From contig JAWKTV010000015.1 of NCBI GenBank assembly GCA_041398905.1, positions 1 through 64,000 of the forward strand: a stretch of DNA of 64,000 nt, in the 5' to 3' direction. Under the pieces are notes generated by a model. The model was not told where the DNA came from. It did not search any database and was given only the letters and a program-made list of their open reading frames with translations. This stretch comes from JAWKTV01 sp041398905 (GTDB taxonomy: Bacteria > Planctomycetota > Planctomycetia > Planctomycetales > Planctomycetaceae). The translations under genes were made by a program, and so were the position numbers. Of this stretch, positions 48,159 through 57,253 are shown piece by piece; the first letter of the stretch is position 1, and each line of letters begins with the position of its first letter.

Positions 48159-48480
48159 TCGATGGTGGCAGTCGATTGCGCACATCTGTGAAGGCTGGCG
48201 CAAGCGTGAAGGGGGCGATGGAAGTCCGGACCGGGATTGCATGGCGGGGCGGCTTGGCAGCACTGTCCGCAGAGCGGACGGCGACTTTGGGCGAGGTGAC
48301 GTGCCCTGCAAGCACCGCGACAAGGGGACGCGCCGCACCCATCAACGGGGACCGTTCCCATGCCATTCGCGGGACTTTTCCGTAGCATTGGTCCGCCCCA
48401 CTTGCGACAAGCTACCATCTCCCTTGACAATCACCCATTCCCTCTAAAGCCCTCTGCTTCTCAGATACGCCCGGCCGACG
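48159..48480. other. Intergenic region before the P-loop ATPase
   Basis: These 322 bases contain a TTGACA at 48424-48429, a perfect -35 box, 52 bp before the next gene, but no well-placed -10 box. No gene is supported. Confidence 0.45.
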
Positions 48481-49974
48481 ATGAAAGTCCACCAGTTCCT
48501 TGACCACTACGGACTGACCGAGAACCCTTCGCCCAGGAGGACGCCGGCTCGGATCGTGTCTTCCAGCAGTACTGCCTGAGCGGCACGCATCACCCGGCGT
48601 GGGACAAGATTTACGGCGACCCGCAAGTCCCTTCGACGTCGGTGGTGTTCGGCGAACAAGGGAGCGGCAAAACCGCGATCAAGCTGCAGATCATCAGTCA
48701 ATTGAAGGAGTACAACCAGCAGAACCCCGGCAGCGGGCGTTCATCATCGAGTACGACGACTTCAACTCCTACCTCGACTCGTTCCGCGAGCGGCTATCGA
48801 GCCGGCAACGCAAGGCGGACAAGGCCCTGCAGAACTGGCGGCTGTGGGATCACATGGACGCGTTGCTGACGCTCGCCGTCACCCGACTGGCCGACGCGGT
48901 GCGGCTTGCCCGGAACGGACCGACGAAGCGCACCGTATCGCCGACGGGCGCGGTCAAAGACCTCAACCGGATGCAGCGTCGGGATCTGCTGCTGCTGGCC
49001 GCCTGTTACGACAACAATCGCGAATACTCGCCGACACGGCGATTCAGCGAACTCCGCAAGGCACTCGGCTTCCCGACCTGGAAGACCTGGTGGGATCTGA
49101 TTCTGGGCGTGGTCATCACGCTCGTCACGGTGCTGCTGGTGTTGAAGTTTGGCGAGAGCTGAAGTCGCTGTTTCAGTGGTGGGTGCCCGTGGTGCTGCTG
49201 GCCGGCTGGGCACCCTGGCTGCGTCATCGCTTCCGGCTGTTGATGATGGCGTGGAGGATCAAGGGTCAGATTCGCATTTTCGATCACCAGATTCCGGCAT
49301 TGCGGAAGGTACTGGGGAGTTCGAGCGGGGCGAGATCGTTGGGCAACCTTTGCCACGACGCTCGCGGGGATGACCGATACGAGATGCTGATGAAGCTGCA
49401 GTCGCTGCTCGACGCGCTCGGCTTCAGCAGCATCGTGGTGCTCGTCGACCGGGTGGATGAGCCGCACCTCGTCAACGGTTCCGCGGAGCGAATTCGCGAC
49501 CTGATCTGGCCAATGTTTGACAACAAGTTCCTCAAGCATCCCAAGATCGCGTTCAAGCTGCTGTTGCCCGAAGCGGTCGCGACCTACCTGGGACGCGAAG
49601 ACAAGTCGTTCTACGAACGCTCCCGCCTCGACAAGCAGAACCTCGTCCCGTCGCTCAGTTGGACCGGCCAGGGGCTGTACGACATCTGCAACGACCGCGT
49701 ACGGGCCTGCGCGAAGCTGGCGGAAGGGACCAGGCCGAACGTGCAGGACTTCTTCGACCCCGCGATCTCGCAACCGGAACTCGTCAGCATTTTCGAGCGT
49801 TTGCGGGCACCCCGGCACCTGTTCAAGTTCCTGTATCGGCTGCTGGTTGATCATTGCAGCAAGTACACCGAAGACGCCCCCGAGTGGAAGATCCGCCGCG
49901 AAACGTTGCAGGCTTCGCTCGCCGTCTTCCAGAAAGACCTGCTCGCATACGACCAGAAGCTGGGACCGGGTTAG
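48481..49974 (+). CDS. Membrane-embedded P-loop ATPase of unknown function, several frameshifts
   Basis: Frames join into about 500 residues. The start MKVHQFLDHYGLTENP is followed by QEDAGSDRVFQQYCLSGTHH PAWDKIYGDPQ and Walker A VVFGEQGSGKTAIKLQI (about 60-75). FIIEYDDFNSYLDSFRERLS follows. Two membrane helices occur in the middle: WWDLILGVVITLVTVLLVLK and FQWWVPVVLLAGWAPWLRHR. After them come DDRYEMLMKLQSLLDALGFS and the Walker B strand IVVLVDRVDEPHLVNGS. The C-terminal helical part ends DLLAYDQKLGPG. The opening resembles ExeA/ORC-CDC6-like ATPases (GLTENPF). Frame changes at about 48530, 48732, 49160, 49315 and 49365, most equal to one missing base. Uninterrupted parts are roughly 48735-49160 and 49370-49974. 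Function unknown. Confidence 0.65.
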
Positions 49975-50042
49975 TCGCAAGTCGACGAGTCGGAGCATGC
50001 CGCCCGCCGCTACTTCGCCGTCCTTTCAGACCAGTCACCTTC

Positions 50043-50972
50043 ATGCATGAGTTTGATTTGATCGAGAGCTGGCGGCGGCTGGTTGGCGAGGGCCGGCCCG
50101 GCTCGATCGGTATCGGTGACGACACCGCCGTACTCAGTCGGTCGGCGATGTCGGGCGATCAACTCGTGACAGTCGACCTCATCGCCGAGGGGACCCACTT
50201 CACGCTCCCGGAGGCGACGCCCGCGCAGGTGGGCCACAAGTGCTCGGCGTCAATCTCAGCGACATCGCCGCGATGGCCGGTCAGCCACACTCGGCGATTG
50301 TCGCCCTCGCGCTCCGCCGCAGCCTGGGGGCGACGTTTGCGCGGAGCTGTTCCACGGCTTGCACGCGCTGGCCGATGCGTACGACGTCCGCATCATCGGC
50401 GGCGACACCAACGTCTGGGACGGTCCTGTCATTGTCAGCGTGACCCTGCTGGGGTCCGCGACCGATCAAGGCCCGGTCCTCCGCAGCGGTGCTCGCCCGG
50501 GGGACTGGCTGATGGTCACCGGTCCGCTGGGCGGCAGCCTTTCGGGCCGGCATCTCGACGTGCGGCCGCGCGTTCGCGAAGCCCTGCGGCTGCACGCCGG
50601 CTTCAACCTGCAGGCGATGCTCGACATCAGCGACGGGCTGTCCCGCGACGTGCGGCACATCACCGTCGAGCAAGGAGTCGGAGCAATCATCGACGCACCC
50701 GCGGTGCCGATTCACGCGGATGTCCCGGCGGCGCTGCCCGCCTCAACTCGACTCAGTCACGCACTCCACGATGGCGAAGACTTCGAGTTGCTCTTCGCGA
50801 TCAGCCCCCAGGAGGGCGCACGACTTTCTCAATCCGCATCGAGCCTGGGACTGCCGAACCTGGCAAGATCGGCGAACTGATCGCCGACCCGATCGAGTGT
50901 TCAGCGCGCGACGACACTGGCCGGCTGACACCCCTGTCAACGGCGGGCTACGAGCATCGTTTCGCCGACTGA
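50043..50972 (+). CDS. thiL: Thiamine-monophosphate kinase, three frameshifts
   Basis: The frames together give the ThiL order: MHEFDLIESWRR, GSIGIGDDTAVL (metal site), VTVDLIAEGTHF, LGVNLSDIAAMAGQP, RIIGGDTNVWDGP, GARPGDWLMVTGPLGGSLSG, AMLDISDGLSRDV and HALHDGEDFELLF, all in order. ThiL phosphorylates thiamine monophosphate to the active cofactor thiamine diphosphate. Changes of frame near 50240, 50350 and 50865 each equal one missing base. About 310 residues after repair. An essential cofactor gene with three shifts suggests sequencing errors rather than gene loss. The ATG at 50043 lies 69 bp after the ATPase stop. Confidence 0.88.
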   Translation: MHEFDLIESWRRLVGEGRPGSIGIGDDTAVLSRSAMSGDQLVTVDLIAEGTHFTLPEATPAQVGHKCSASISATSPRWPVSHTRRLSPSRSAAAWGRRLRGAVPRLARAGRCVRRPHHRRRHQRLGRSCHCQRDPAGVRDRSRPGPPQRCSPGGLADGHRSAGRQPFGPASRRAAARSRSPAAARRLQPAGDARHQRRAVPRRAAHHRRARSRSNHRRTRGADSRGCPGGAARLNSTQSRTPRWRRLRVALRDQPPGGRTTFSIRIEPGTAEPGKIGELIADPIECSARDDTGRLTPLSTAGYEHRFAD

Positions 50973-51095
50973 CCAGCCGCACCCCAAGCGGCCGCGCACT
51001 GGGCAGCGACACGCCCCGCGATCTAGATTGTCACAACGGAGCCAACCCGGACGCTGGCTCCTCACGCCCTCTTCACTTCACCCGGCGACAGTCAC

Positions 51096-51806
51096 GTGAG
51101 ACTCAACTTCGCGGATCAGCGCGTCCTTGCCGTCGTCGCGCATCCGGACGATGCGGAACTGTTGTGTGCCGGAACGCTCGCGCGGGCCCGCGATGATGGG
51201 GCCGCCATCGGCGTCTGCGTGCTCTGTGCCGGCGATCGCGGTCAACCGCGCGAACCGATCGACAACCTCGCCGCCGTGCGAGCGCAAGAGATGATCGAAG
51301 CGGCGAGTTTGCTGGGGGCCGAACTGGTGATCGCTGGCTGCCCGGACGGCACGCTCACTGACGATCCGGCGACGCGGGAGCGGGTCGTCGAGTCCTTTCG
51401 TCTTTTTCGGCCCACACTGGTGCTGGGCCATGCTGCGGAAGACTATCACGCCGACCACCGGGCGACGGCGGCTCTGGTCGACAGCGCGAGCTGGATGTCC
51501 GCGTCGGCCGGGCTGCGAACCGCGTCCCCACCCCTCGACACCCCGCCCGCCGTGTGGTGGATGGACACGCTCGGCATGCACCGCTTCGAGCCAACGCTGT
51601 ATGTCGACGTTTCGTCGTATCTACCACTCAAAGAGCGGATGCTTGGTTGTCACCGCAGCCAGTTGGCCCGCGGCGACGACAGCGACTTCCCCCCACTGCT
51701 GGAGCAACTGCGAATCCAGGCGGCGGCCCGAGGTCGACAGGCTGGCGTCGCGGCGGCGGAGGCATTCCGAGTCCATCACACCTTCGGCCGCTGCCGGGCG
51801 TGGTGA
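51096..51806 (+). CDS. PIG-L family deacetylase (BshB1-like)
   Basis: This 236-residue protein has the LmbE/PIG-L zinc signature AHPDDAELLCAGTLAR near residue 15, with the third metal ligand expected in EDYHADHRATAALV (about 118-131). The family removes N-acetyl groups from GlcNAc conjugates; BshB1 acts in bacillithiol synthesis, which is one possibility here. The start is GTG, as no ATG fits. It lies 123 bp after thiL on the same strand. The frame is intact. Confidence 0.88.
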   Translation: MRLNFADQRVLAVVAHPDDAELLCAGTLARARDDGAAIGVCVLCAGDRGQPREPIDNLAAVRAQEMIEAASLLGAELVIAGCPDGTLTDDPATRERVVESFRLFRPTLVLGHAAEDYHADHRATAALVDSASWMSASAGLRTASPPLDTPPAVWWMDTLGMHRFEPTLYVDVSSYLPLKERMLGCHRSQLARGDDSDFPPLLEQLRIQAAARGRQAGVAAAEAFRVHHTFGRCRAW

Positions 51807-52521
51807 ACGGCAACGACAACACCACCTGTGCCAAGGTCCAATGGTCAGCGTGCGGCAGTCCGCGCGTAGCGGTTAGCGTGCGGCGGTGGCACCCCCCGCC
51901 AGCGGAAACCCCCGGTGTCTCATGCGCAAACTGGCCGGGCGAAAATCTGGCCAGGTCACACCGAGAATGGGTGGAGGACATCTGGTAGAATTCGGCTCAA
52001 CGAAGTGAGCACGGCCCCGGGCTTCCCTCCCGTCGGTCGGTCCAGCCCCGGAGCGTGGGCCGCGGGATGGATGGTCGAACCAGCCGAGTCGGTTCGGTGA
52101 CTATGGCCGCTGGGTCCATGTGCGGTCAGCAACTGATGGACAGACCATCTTCATCAACGGGTTTCAGTTCGCGGGTTAGCCCGGCCAGTCGTAGACTGGC
52201 CGGGTTGCTGAGTAACAGGAAGCCTCATCTTCAGCGATCGTCGGTTCTCGCCACTTCCGGGATGTCATTGCCAGGCGGGATGTCGATGACACCGAAGGCC
52301 GAGTTGGGTCGCTGGCGGGTGTGGTGAACGGACCGGTCACTTCCGCTCGCGACTGGGGCGCGGCAAGCTTCCGTCTTGGCGTCTTGGCGTTGGACTCCTC
52401 CGCCTCCGCCGATCCGCGAATGCCCCCGATGCTAGTGGCGGGTGTGGATGCGGTTTGTCGCCGTGGCGACTGGTCGGCATAATGGATCGTCACTGCTTCC
52501 CGGTCTCCGTGCATCTCCGAC
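51807..52521. other. Intergenic region with palindromic elements
   Basis: No gene can be supported in these 715 bases. A near-perfect hairpin lies at 52178-52206, and a shorter CTGGCC...GGCCAG inverted repeat lies around 51931-51954. A stretch at about 51877-51912 weakly resembles one end of the 110-bp dispersed repeat. Confidence 0.55.
52178..52206. repeat. Near-perfect hairpin, 13-bp stem with 3-nt loop
   Basis: AGCCCGGCCAGTC (52178-52190), loop GTA, GACTGGCCGGGTT (52194-52206); 12 of 13 pairs are Watson-Crick, one is a G-T pair. No U-run follows directly. The same CTGGCC/GGCCAG core occurs again 230 bp upstream. Confidence 0.7.
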
Positions 52522-54171
52522 ATGGCTGTCGTCTCCGTCCGCTGTCCATCGTGTTCCGCCCGGCTGCGTTTGCAGGACGCCAGCTATGTCGGGCGGACGA
52601 TCGATTGTCCGGACTGCCGTCAGCCGCTGGAGTTCGTTCGCAACGCGGTCGGAGAGATCGAGTGCGTCGCGGGGAAGGGCCCGCCCAAAGCTTCGGCAGC
52701 GCGGCTTCCATCCGACCTCGATGTTGGTGATGACGGGTTGCGGGAACCCGCAACGACGGCGTCGCAGCAGCCGGCCGCCACGAGCGCCAGCGCCGCCACG
52801 TTCGCGCAGCGGGACAAGAGTCCTGTCTCGGCGCGCGTGATTGGCTGGGGAGTTGCGGTCGTGCTGTTGGGAGTGCTGCTGGCGACTTCGCTGTGGCGCC
52901 CTGATACGGACGGCAACGAGAATGCCGGCAGTTCAGCGAACGCCGGAGCCGATGCCGCCGGACCCGCAGCCGATCGACCGCAGCCCCCTGTTGCCCCGGA
53001 TGGCGCAACCGTCACTCCGCGCGATGTGCCCGCCCCTGAGCGCGTGGTCGACGAGTCGCCCGTCGGTCGCCAGTTGACCGGGATGGCCGGCTGGGTGATG
53101 AACTATCGTGAGCGACACGGGGTCTATCCGTACGTCAATCCGGAGGCGATGCCGCAGGACGCCAACCAGCGGCTGGGTTGGTTGGCGGTGCTGGTGGCGG
53201 ACCAGCAACCGGGTGGCCCGACGCCGCTGTGGGACCGGGGCTACGCGGACCCGCTCAATGCGAAGTTCGTCCGTCGCAAGCTGCCGCTGTATCTCAACCC
53301 CGCGTTGGCCGAGCCGGCGGCCGAAGGCTTTCCGGCGACGCATTACGTCGGCATGGCGGGCGTGGGAGCCGACGCGGCGACTCTGGAAAAGGGACACCCG
53401 CGGGCGGGCGTGTTTGGTGTCCATCGCGTCACCCGTGTCGAGGACATTCGGGATGGACTGGCGAACACGCTGCTGGTGGTGGGTACCGAGAAGCAGTTGG
53501 CACCGTGGGCGTCCGGGGGAGCGCGGACGATTCGCGGGCTTGTTCGCGAGCCGTACATCAACGGTCCCGACGGCTTCGGGACCGGTCAACCGGACGGCAT
53601 GTTCGTGGCGATGGCCGACGGCAGCGTCCGCTTTCTGTCGAGCGAAACCGAGCCGACGGTGATGCGCCGCATGGCGGCGATGGCGGACGGCCTGCCGCTC
53701 GACTCCGCGGTCCCGGGCGAACCGGGGGCGGTCCCGACCTCACCGGATCCAGCGGTCCCGCATGTTGCGAACGGCCACGGAGCCGTCCAGCCCGTCGAGC
53801 CAGCGCGTCCCCCCAACGAGCATCGCCCAACCGACGGCCCGCCCATCACTCCGCCGATGGTCGCCGATCCGCAGCCGCGCCCGCCGGTCGAGTACGACAT
53901 CGAACAGGCCCTCGGCCAGCGGATCACCCGGTTCGCTCAAGTCCGCCCGGCGAAGTTCCTCGACCTGATCCGTCAGATCGAGGAGATGGCGGCGATTCCG
54001 ATCTCGACGCGCGAGATCGCCGAAGGCCCACTGTCCGGCCGACTCGACCGCGAAGTCTCGGTCGAGCTTCGCGACACCACCGTGGGCGAACTGCTTGACG
54101 CCCTGCTCGCGAAGGTTGACCTGCGGTACGAATCGGGACGCGACTTCGGCATCCGGATCAAGGCGCCATAG
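52522..54171 (+). CDS. Zinc-ribbon, single-TM protein with a DUF1559-like segment
   Basis: This 549-residue protein starts with a two-CxxC zinc ribbon (VRCPSCSARLRLQDASYVGR TIDCPDCRQPLEFV). A linker and one membrane helix (VIGWGVAVVLLGVLLATSLW, about 105-125) follow. The external part contains TGMAGWVMNYRERHGVYPYV, GVFGVHRVTRVEDIRDGLAN TLLVVGTEKQLAPW and GTGQPDGMFVAMADGSVRFL SSET, the pattern of the DUF1559 C-terminal half with its DG and ADGSV.F elements. The pilin-like N-terminus of true DUF1559 proteins is replaced by the ribbon. The last 90 residues (LIRQIEEMAAIPISTREIAE) resemble a secretin/TonB short N-terminal (STN) domain. The frame is intact. Confidence 0.8.
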   Translation: MAVVSVRCPSCSARLRLQDASYVGRTIDCPDCRQPLEFVRNAVGEIECVAGKGPPKASAARLPSDLDVGDDGLREPATTASQQPAATSASAATFAQRDKSPVSARVIGWGVAVVLLGVLLATSLWRPDTDGNENAGSSANAGADAAGPAADRPQPPVAPDGATVTPRDVPAPERVVDESPVGRQLTGMAGWVMNYRERHGVYPYVNPEAMPQDANQRLGWLAVLVADQQPGGPTPLWDRGYADPLNAKFVRRKLPLYLNPALAEPAAEGFPATHYVGMAGVGADAATLEKGHPRAGVFGVHRVTRVEDIRDGLANTLLVVGTEKQLAPWASGGARTIRGLVREPYINGPDGFGTGQPDGMFVAMADGSVRFLSSETEPTVMRRMAAMADGLPLDSAVPGEPGAVPTSPDPAVPHVANGHGAVQPVEPARPPNEHRPTDGPPITPPMVADPQPRPPVEYDIEQALGQRITRFAQVRPAKFLDLIRQIEEMAAIPISTREIAEGPLSGRLDREVSVELRDTTVGELLDALLAKVDLRYESGRDFGIRIKAP

Positions 54172-54198
54172 GTCGCATGCAGAGCGGGGTGCGCCGCG

Positions 54199-54636
54199 TC
54201 ACGGGGCCGAGCGGGCGCGGCTGCGGAAGTTCTGTCCGCGATCCTGCAGTTGCAGGTGGTCCCCCGCCTCGAAGCTGGTGGGAACGAGGTTGTAAGTGAA
54301 CTGATGACGGTTCGTGACCTGCGCCCCGAGGAAGTTGTCGGAGATCAGATCGGCCGGTGGTACCTGGTACCAGGGGGGCCGCACCGCCTGTTCGACGACC
54401 ATCGTTTCGTACCCTGGTGCCGAGATGCGGAACTCGTAGACCCCGTAGTACGTGAAGTCCATCGATGCCGGTGACGTGCCGATCCGCTTGCCGTTGACTT
54501 CGACGAGCGCGCCTGGCGGGTTGGTGCGGATCGTCATTCGGCGACTCACGCACCCCGCCGACAGACAGACCACAACCAGCATCAGCCAGCGGCTGACGAC
54601 CGAGAATTGGCGGCGTTGGATCGACGGTGAGGACAC
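54199..54636 (-). CDS. PEGA-domain lipoprotein
   Basis: This 145-residue protein has a lipoprotein signal (WLMLVVVCLSAGC) with Cys near residue 29, then a PEGA domain: TIRTNPPGALVEVNGKRIGT SPASMDFTYYGVYEFRISAP GYETM. PEGA domains are short beta-sandwich modules of surface proteins. The remainder (RPPWYQVPPADLISDNFLGA) is characteristic of a planctomycete subgroup. It is convergent with the zinc-ribbon/DUF1559-like gene, 27 bp between stops. The frame is intact. Confidence 0.85.
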   Translation of the reverse strand: MSSPSIQRRQFSVVSRWLMLVVVCLSAGCVSRRMTIRTNPPGALVEVNGKRIGTSPASMDFTYYGVYEFRISAPGYETMVVEQAVRPPWYQVPPADLISDNFLGAQVTNRHQFTYNLVPTSFEAGDHLQLQDRGQNFRSRARSAP

Positions 54637-54922
54637 AGGCGGGAGTGGTGGCCAGAAGGACGGGGCGGGAGTCTAGGCGGCTCCGCCGATTCCGCCAAGA
54701 TGAGTCGCACGCGGCCGGCCGCTGAAGTCGCCTGAATTGCCGATCTTCCCGCGTTACCCGCAGATTCGCATCCTGCTCACTCGCCACGGCGAACCGCGGC
54801 TGACAGGGAAACGCGGCTGGATTGGAACCCCGAGCGAGACTCGTTTGTCGCCGGCCGTGGCTGGCTGATACTTTGAAGACGATTCCTCCCATCATTCCAA
54901 GCCGATTCCTGGAGACCCGCCG

Positions 54923-55659
54923 ATGCCCGTGCGCCCACTCACGATCGTCTGCCTGATGCTGCTCACGGCCATTGCATCGAACCTGCCGGCGGCCGATGCC
55001 CCCGCGGGCACTCCTCAGCCAAAGGCGGACCGACGTGACGCGTTCGCGAAAATCGATGACGTTCCGTCACTGCCGCGGGTGCTGCTGATCGGTGATTCGA
55101 TCTCGATCGGCTACACGCTCGACGTTCGCGAACTGCTGGAAGGCAAGGCGAACGTGCACCGCATTCCGACCAACGGCGGCCCGACGACGAATGGGCTCGC
55201 CAACATCGACAAGTGGCTTGGTGATGGCCAGTGGGACGTGATTCACTTTAACTGGGGCTTGCACGACCTGAAGTACTGCGACGACAAGGGGGTGCTGCAG
55301 GCGGTCGGGGAGGGGCACCAGCAGGTGCTGGAAGAGGCATACGCCGCCAACCTGGAGCAACTCGTGACCCGTCTGGAGCAAACGGGGGCGAAACTTGTCT
55401 TCGCCACGACGACGCCTGTGCCAAACGGGGCCAAAGGCCGAGTGCCAGCCGACGCTCCGCGATACAACGCGGCGGCCCTTAAGATCATGACGGCGCACGA
55501 GTGGCGGTTGACGACCTGTTCACCTTCGCCGAATCGCGGCTGCAGAAGATTCAGAAGCCGGCGGACGTGCGCTTCACCCCGGCCGGCTCGCGCGAACTGG
55601 CCACCGAGGTTGTCCGCAGCATCGAAGCGGCGCTCGCCACCAAGTCCGCCGGACAGTAA
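54923..55659 (+). CDS. Secreted SGNH/GDSL hydrolase, one frameshift
   Basis: A signal peptide (LTIVCLMLLTAIASNLPAAD) precedes block I, RVLLIGDSISIGYT, with the nucleophile Ser. Later NGGPTTNGLANI and HFNWGLHDLKY contain the block II and III residues (Gly and Asn). The frame changes at about 55500 in CACGAGTGGCGG; one missing G gives HEVAVDDLFTFAESRLQKIQ KPADVRFTPAGSRELATEVV and a stop at 55657-55659. The catalytic block V is normally DxxHFTPxG; here it reads DVRFTPAG, with Arg in place of His. About 245 residues. The substrate is probably an ester of a sugar or lipid. Confidence 0.8.
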
Positions 55660-55668
55660 GCCTGCCAC

Positions 55669-56634
55669 ATGATTCCCGGCGAGCCGTTTCTCGATCGACC
55701 AGCCGGCGCGGGCGAAGTGCTGGACCGCGCCGCGCTGCTGGTGCGTCGTTGCCTGCCGGAGTTCATCCGCATCGCCGTCTTCGGCTACCTGCCTCTCGCG
55801 ATTCTGTTGAACCTGATACCACTGCCGTGGAAAGGGGCCGCGACCGATCCGGAGTTCCCTGTTCCTCTGGATGTCGCGCGGTGGGCGTTCATCGCCTGCC
55901 TCGTCTCCCTGGCGGACTTGTTGTTTGTGCGGGTCATCGCCCGGGGCTGCCTGTTCGCGTTCGCGGGCGGCCTGTTGCGCGGCGTCCGCGTCACCCGTGG
56001 CGAAGCCATCGTTCAGTCCGCTCGCAACATGCCCTCCGCCTGCGTGGCGACGATGTTGACCGGTGGCCTGCTTGGCTGCGTCTCGCCATTGTTCATGCTG
56101 CTGGACCACGCGGAGCCGGAGGTGATCGTTGTCGTGATGCTCATCGGCGGCATGTGCGGTGTCGCCGGGTTGGCGCTCGCCGTCTGGGGCTATCTCGCGG
56201 TCGCGGCGGTCCACTTCGAGAGTCGCGGCCCGTTCGCGGCGATTGGTCGTTCCACCCGACTCGCCAACAGCGACCTCGGCCTCACCTTCTCCGTCATCGC
56301 GATGATGCTGATCGTCCGAGTGATCACGTTGCTGCTGCTGATGATGATCGGTTCGAGGTTCAATGATCTGTGGTCCGGGGCGTCGTCCGTCGCGGCGGCA
56401 ATCGGCGCGACGGTGCTGCTGATGTTTGAGGCCCCCGTCGAGTTGCTGCTGTACTTCGCACTGCGTTCGCGCCGCGAAGACTACGACCTGGAAGTCATGG
56501 CCCGCGAGGTCGAGCTGTTGGGCATCGACGAAATCGAAGTCTCCGAGCCGGCCGGACTCAAAGGCCTCAGGCTCGGTGGTGACCGTCCCGGTGATGGCCG
56601 TTCGTTCTCGACGCGGGGTGCCCGTGATGCCTGA
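55669..56634 (+). CDS. Polytopic membrane protein, partner of a DUF4129 protein
   Basis: This 321-residue protein has about six membrane helices, for example FIRIAVFGYLPLAILLNLIP, VARWAFIACLVSLADLLFVR, VIVVVMLIGGMCGVAGLALA and FSVIAMMLIVRVITLLLLMM. A cytoplasmic tail follows with REDYDLEVMAREVELLG. The next gene starts inside its last codons, so the two are translationally coupled. The pairing with DUF4129 is usual in actinobacteria and planctomycetes, where such modules accompany MoxR/DUF58 genes; neither is present here. Function unknown. The frame is intact. Confidence 0.75.
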   Translation: MIPGEPFLDRPAGAGEVLDRAALLVRRCLPEFIRIAVFGYLPLAILLNLIPLPWKGAATDPEFPVPLDVARWAFIACLVSLADLLFVRVIARGCLFAFAGGLLRGVRVTRGEAIVQSARNMPSACVATMLTGGLLGCVSPLFMLLDHAEPEVIVVVMLIGGMCGVAGLALAVWGYLAVAAVHFESRGPFAAIGRSTRLANSDLGLTFSVIAMMLIVRVITLLLLMMIGSRFNDLWSGASSVAAAIGATVLLMFEAPVELLLYFALRSRREDYDLEVMAREVELLGIDEIEVSEPAGLKGLRLGGDRPGDGRSFSTRGARDA

Positions 56635-57246
56635 TCGACTCCCCGGTGACGACGCGCTCCGCGACATCGCCCGTGATGTGCTGTCGCAGCCCGAGTACGA
56701 CCTTCGACCCGGACCAACGAGGGCCGATCGTCCCGAAAGCCCGCTCCTCAAGTGGCTCCGCGAAGAGGTCCTCAACCCGATCGACGACTTCCTGAACAAC
56801 CTGTTTGGCGAAGCCACCTGGTTGAAGTGGATGGCGTTCGGATTGCTGCTGGCCGGCATCGCGTGGTTCGTGGTGCGACTCATCCGGGCGCGGCGGCGAA
56901 CGCCGCGTCTGCCCTCCCTGGACGACTCGGTTCAACTCACCGACCTGCCGGTGGAACTCGAACGTTCCGCCGAACTCGCCGCTGCCCGCGGCGACTTCGC
57001 CAACGCCGCCCGGCTCCATCTGCGGGCGACCGTGCTGCGACTTGAACAGGCCGAGCATCGGGTCAATCGCCCCGGCACACCAATCACGAACTGTACTTAA
57101 CCGCTGCCGGATTTCTCCGCCACCGAGCCGCGCTGCGGCAGATGGTCGACGTCGTCGACCGTACCTGGTTCGGCCAACAGGTATGCACTCTCGAAGACTA
57201 CGCCAGTGTCAAGCAATCGGCGACCACGCTGCAAGACTTGCGCTGA
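56627..57246 (+). CDS. DUF4129 domain membrane protein, one frameshift
   Basis: The ATG at 56627 overlaps the previous stop by eight bases. A soluble start (MPDRLPGDDALRDIARDVLS) precedes one helix (WMAFGLLLAGIAWFVVRLIR, about 65-85). The DUF4129 domain begins SAELAAARGDFANAARLHLR ATVLRLEQ. At about 57075 the frame changes; in the next frame the text is NHELYLTAAGFLRHRAALRQ MVDVVDRTWFGQQV, which is the expected continuation, with TGA at 57244-57246. About 205 residues. It is convergent with the TPR gene, whose stop is eight bases away. Confidence 0.78.
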
Positions 57247-57253
57247 GGCGACA

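Noticed and set aside
51877..51912. A third copy of the 110-bp dispersed repeat
   Set aside because: Only about 35 bases resemble one end of the element, with several mismatches; kept as a hint, not a copy.
55243..56883. A 546-residue minus-strand frame
   Set aside because: Overlaps the SGNH hydrolase, membrane protein and DUF4129 genes in antisense and has a low-complexity His/Gln/Arg-rich composition.
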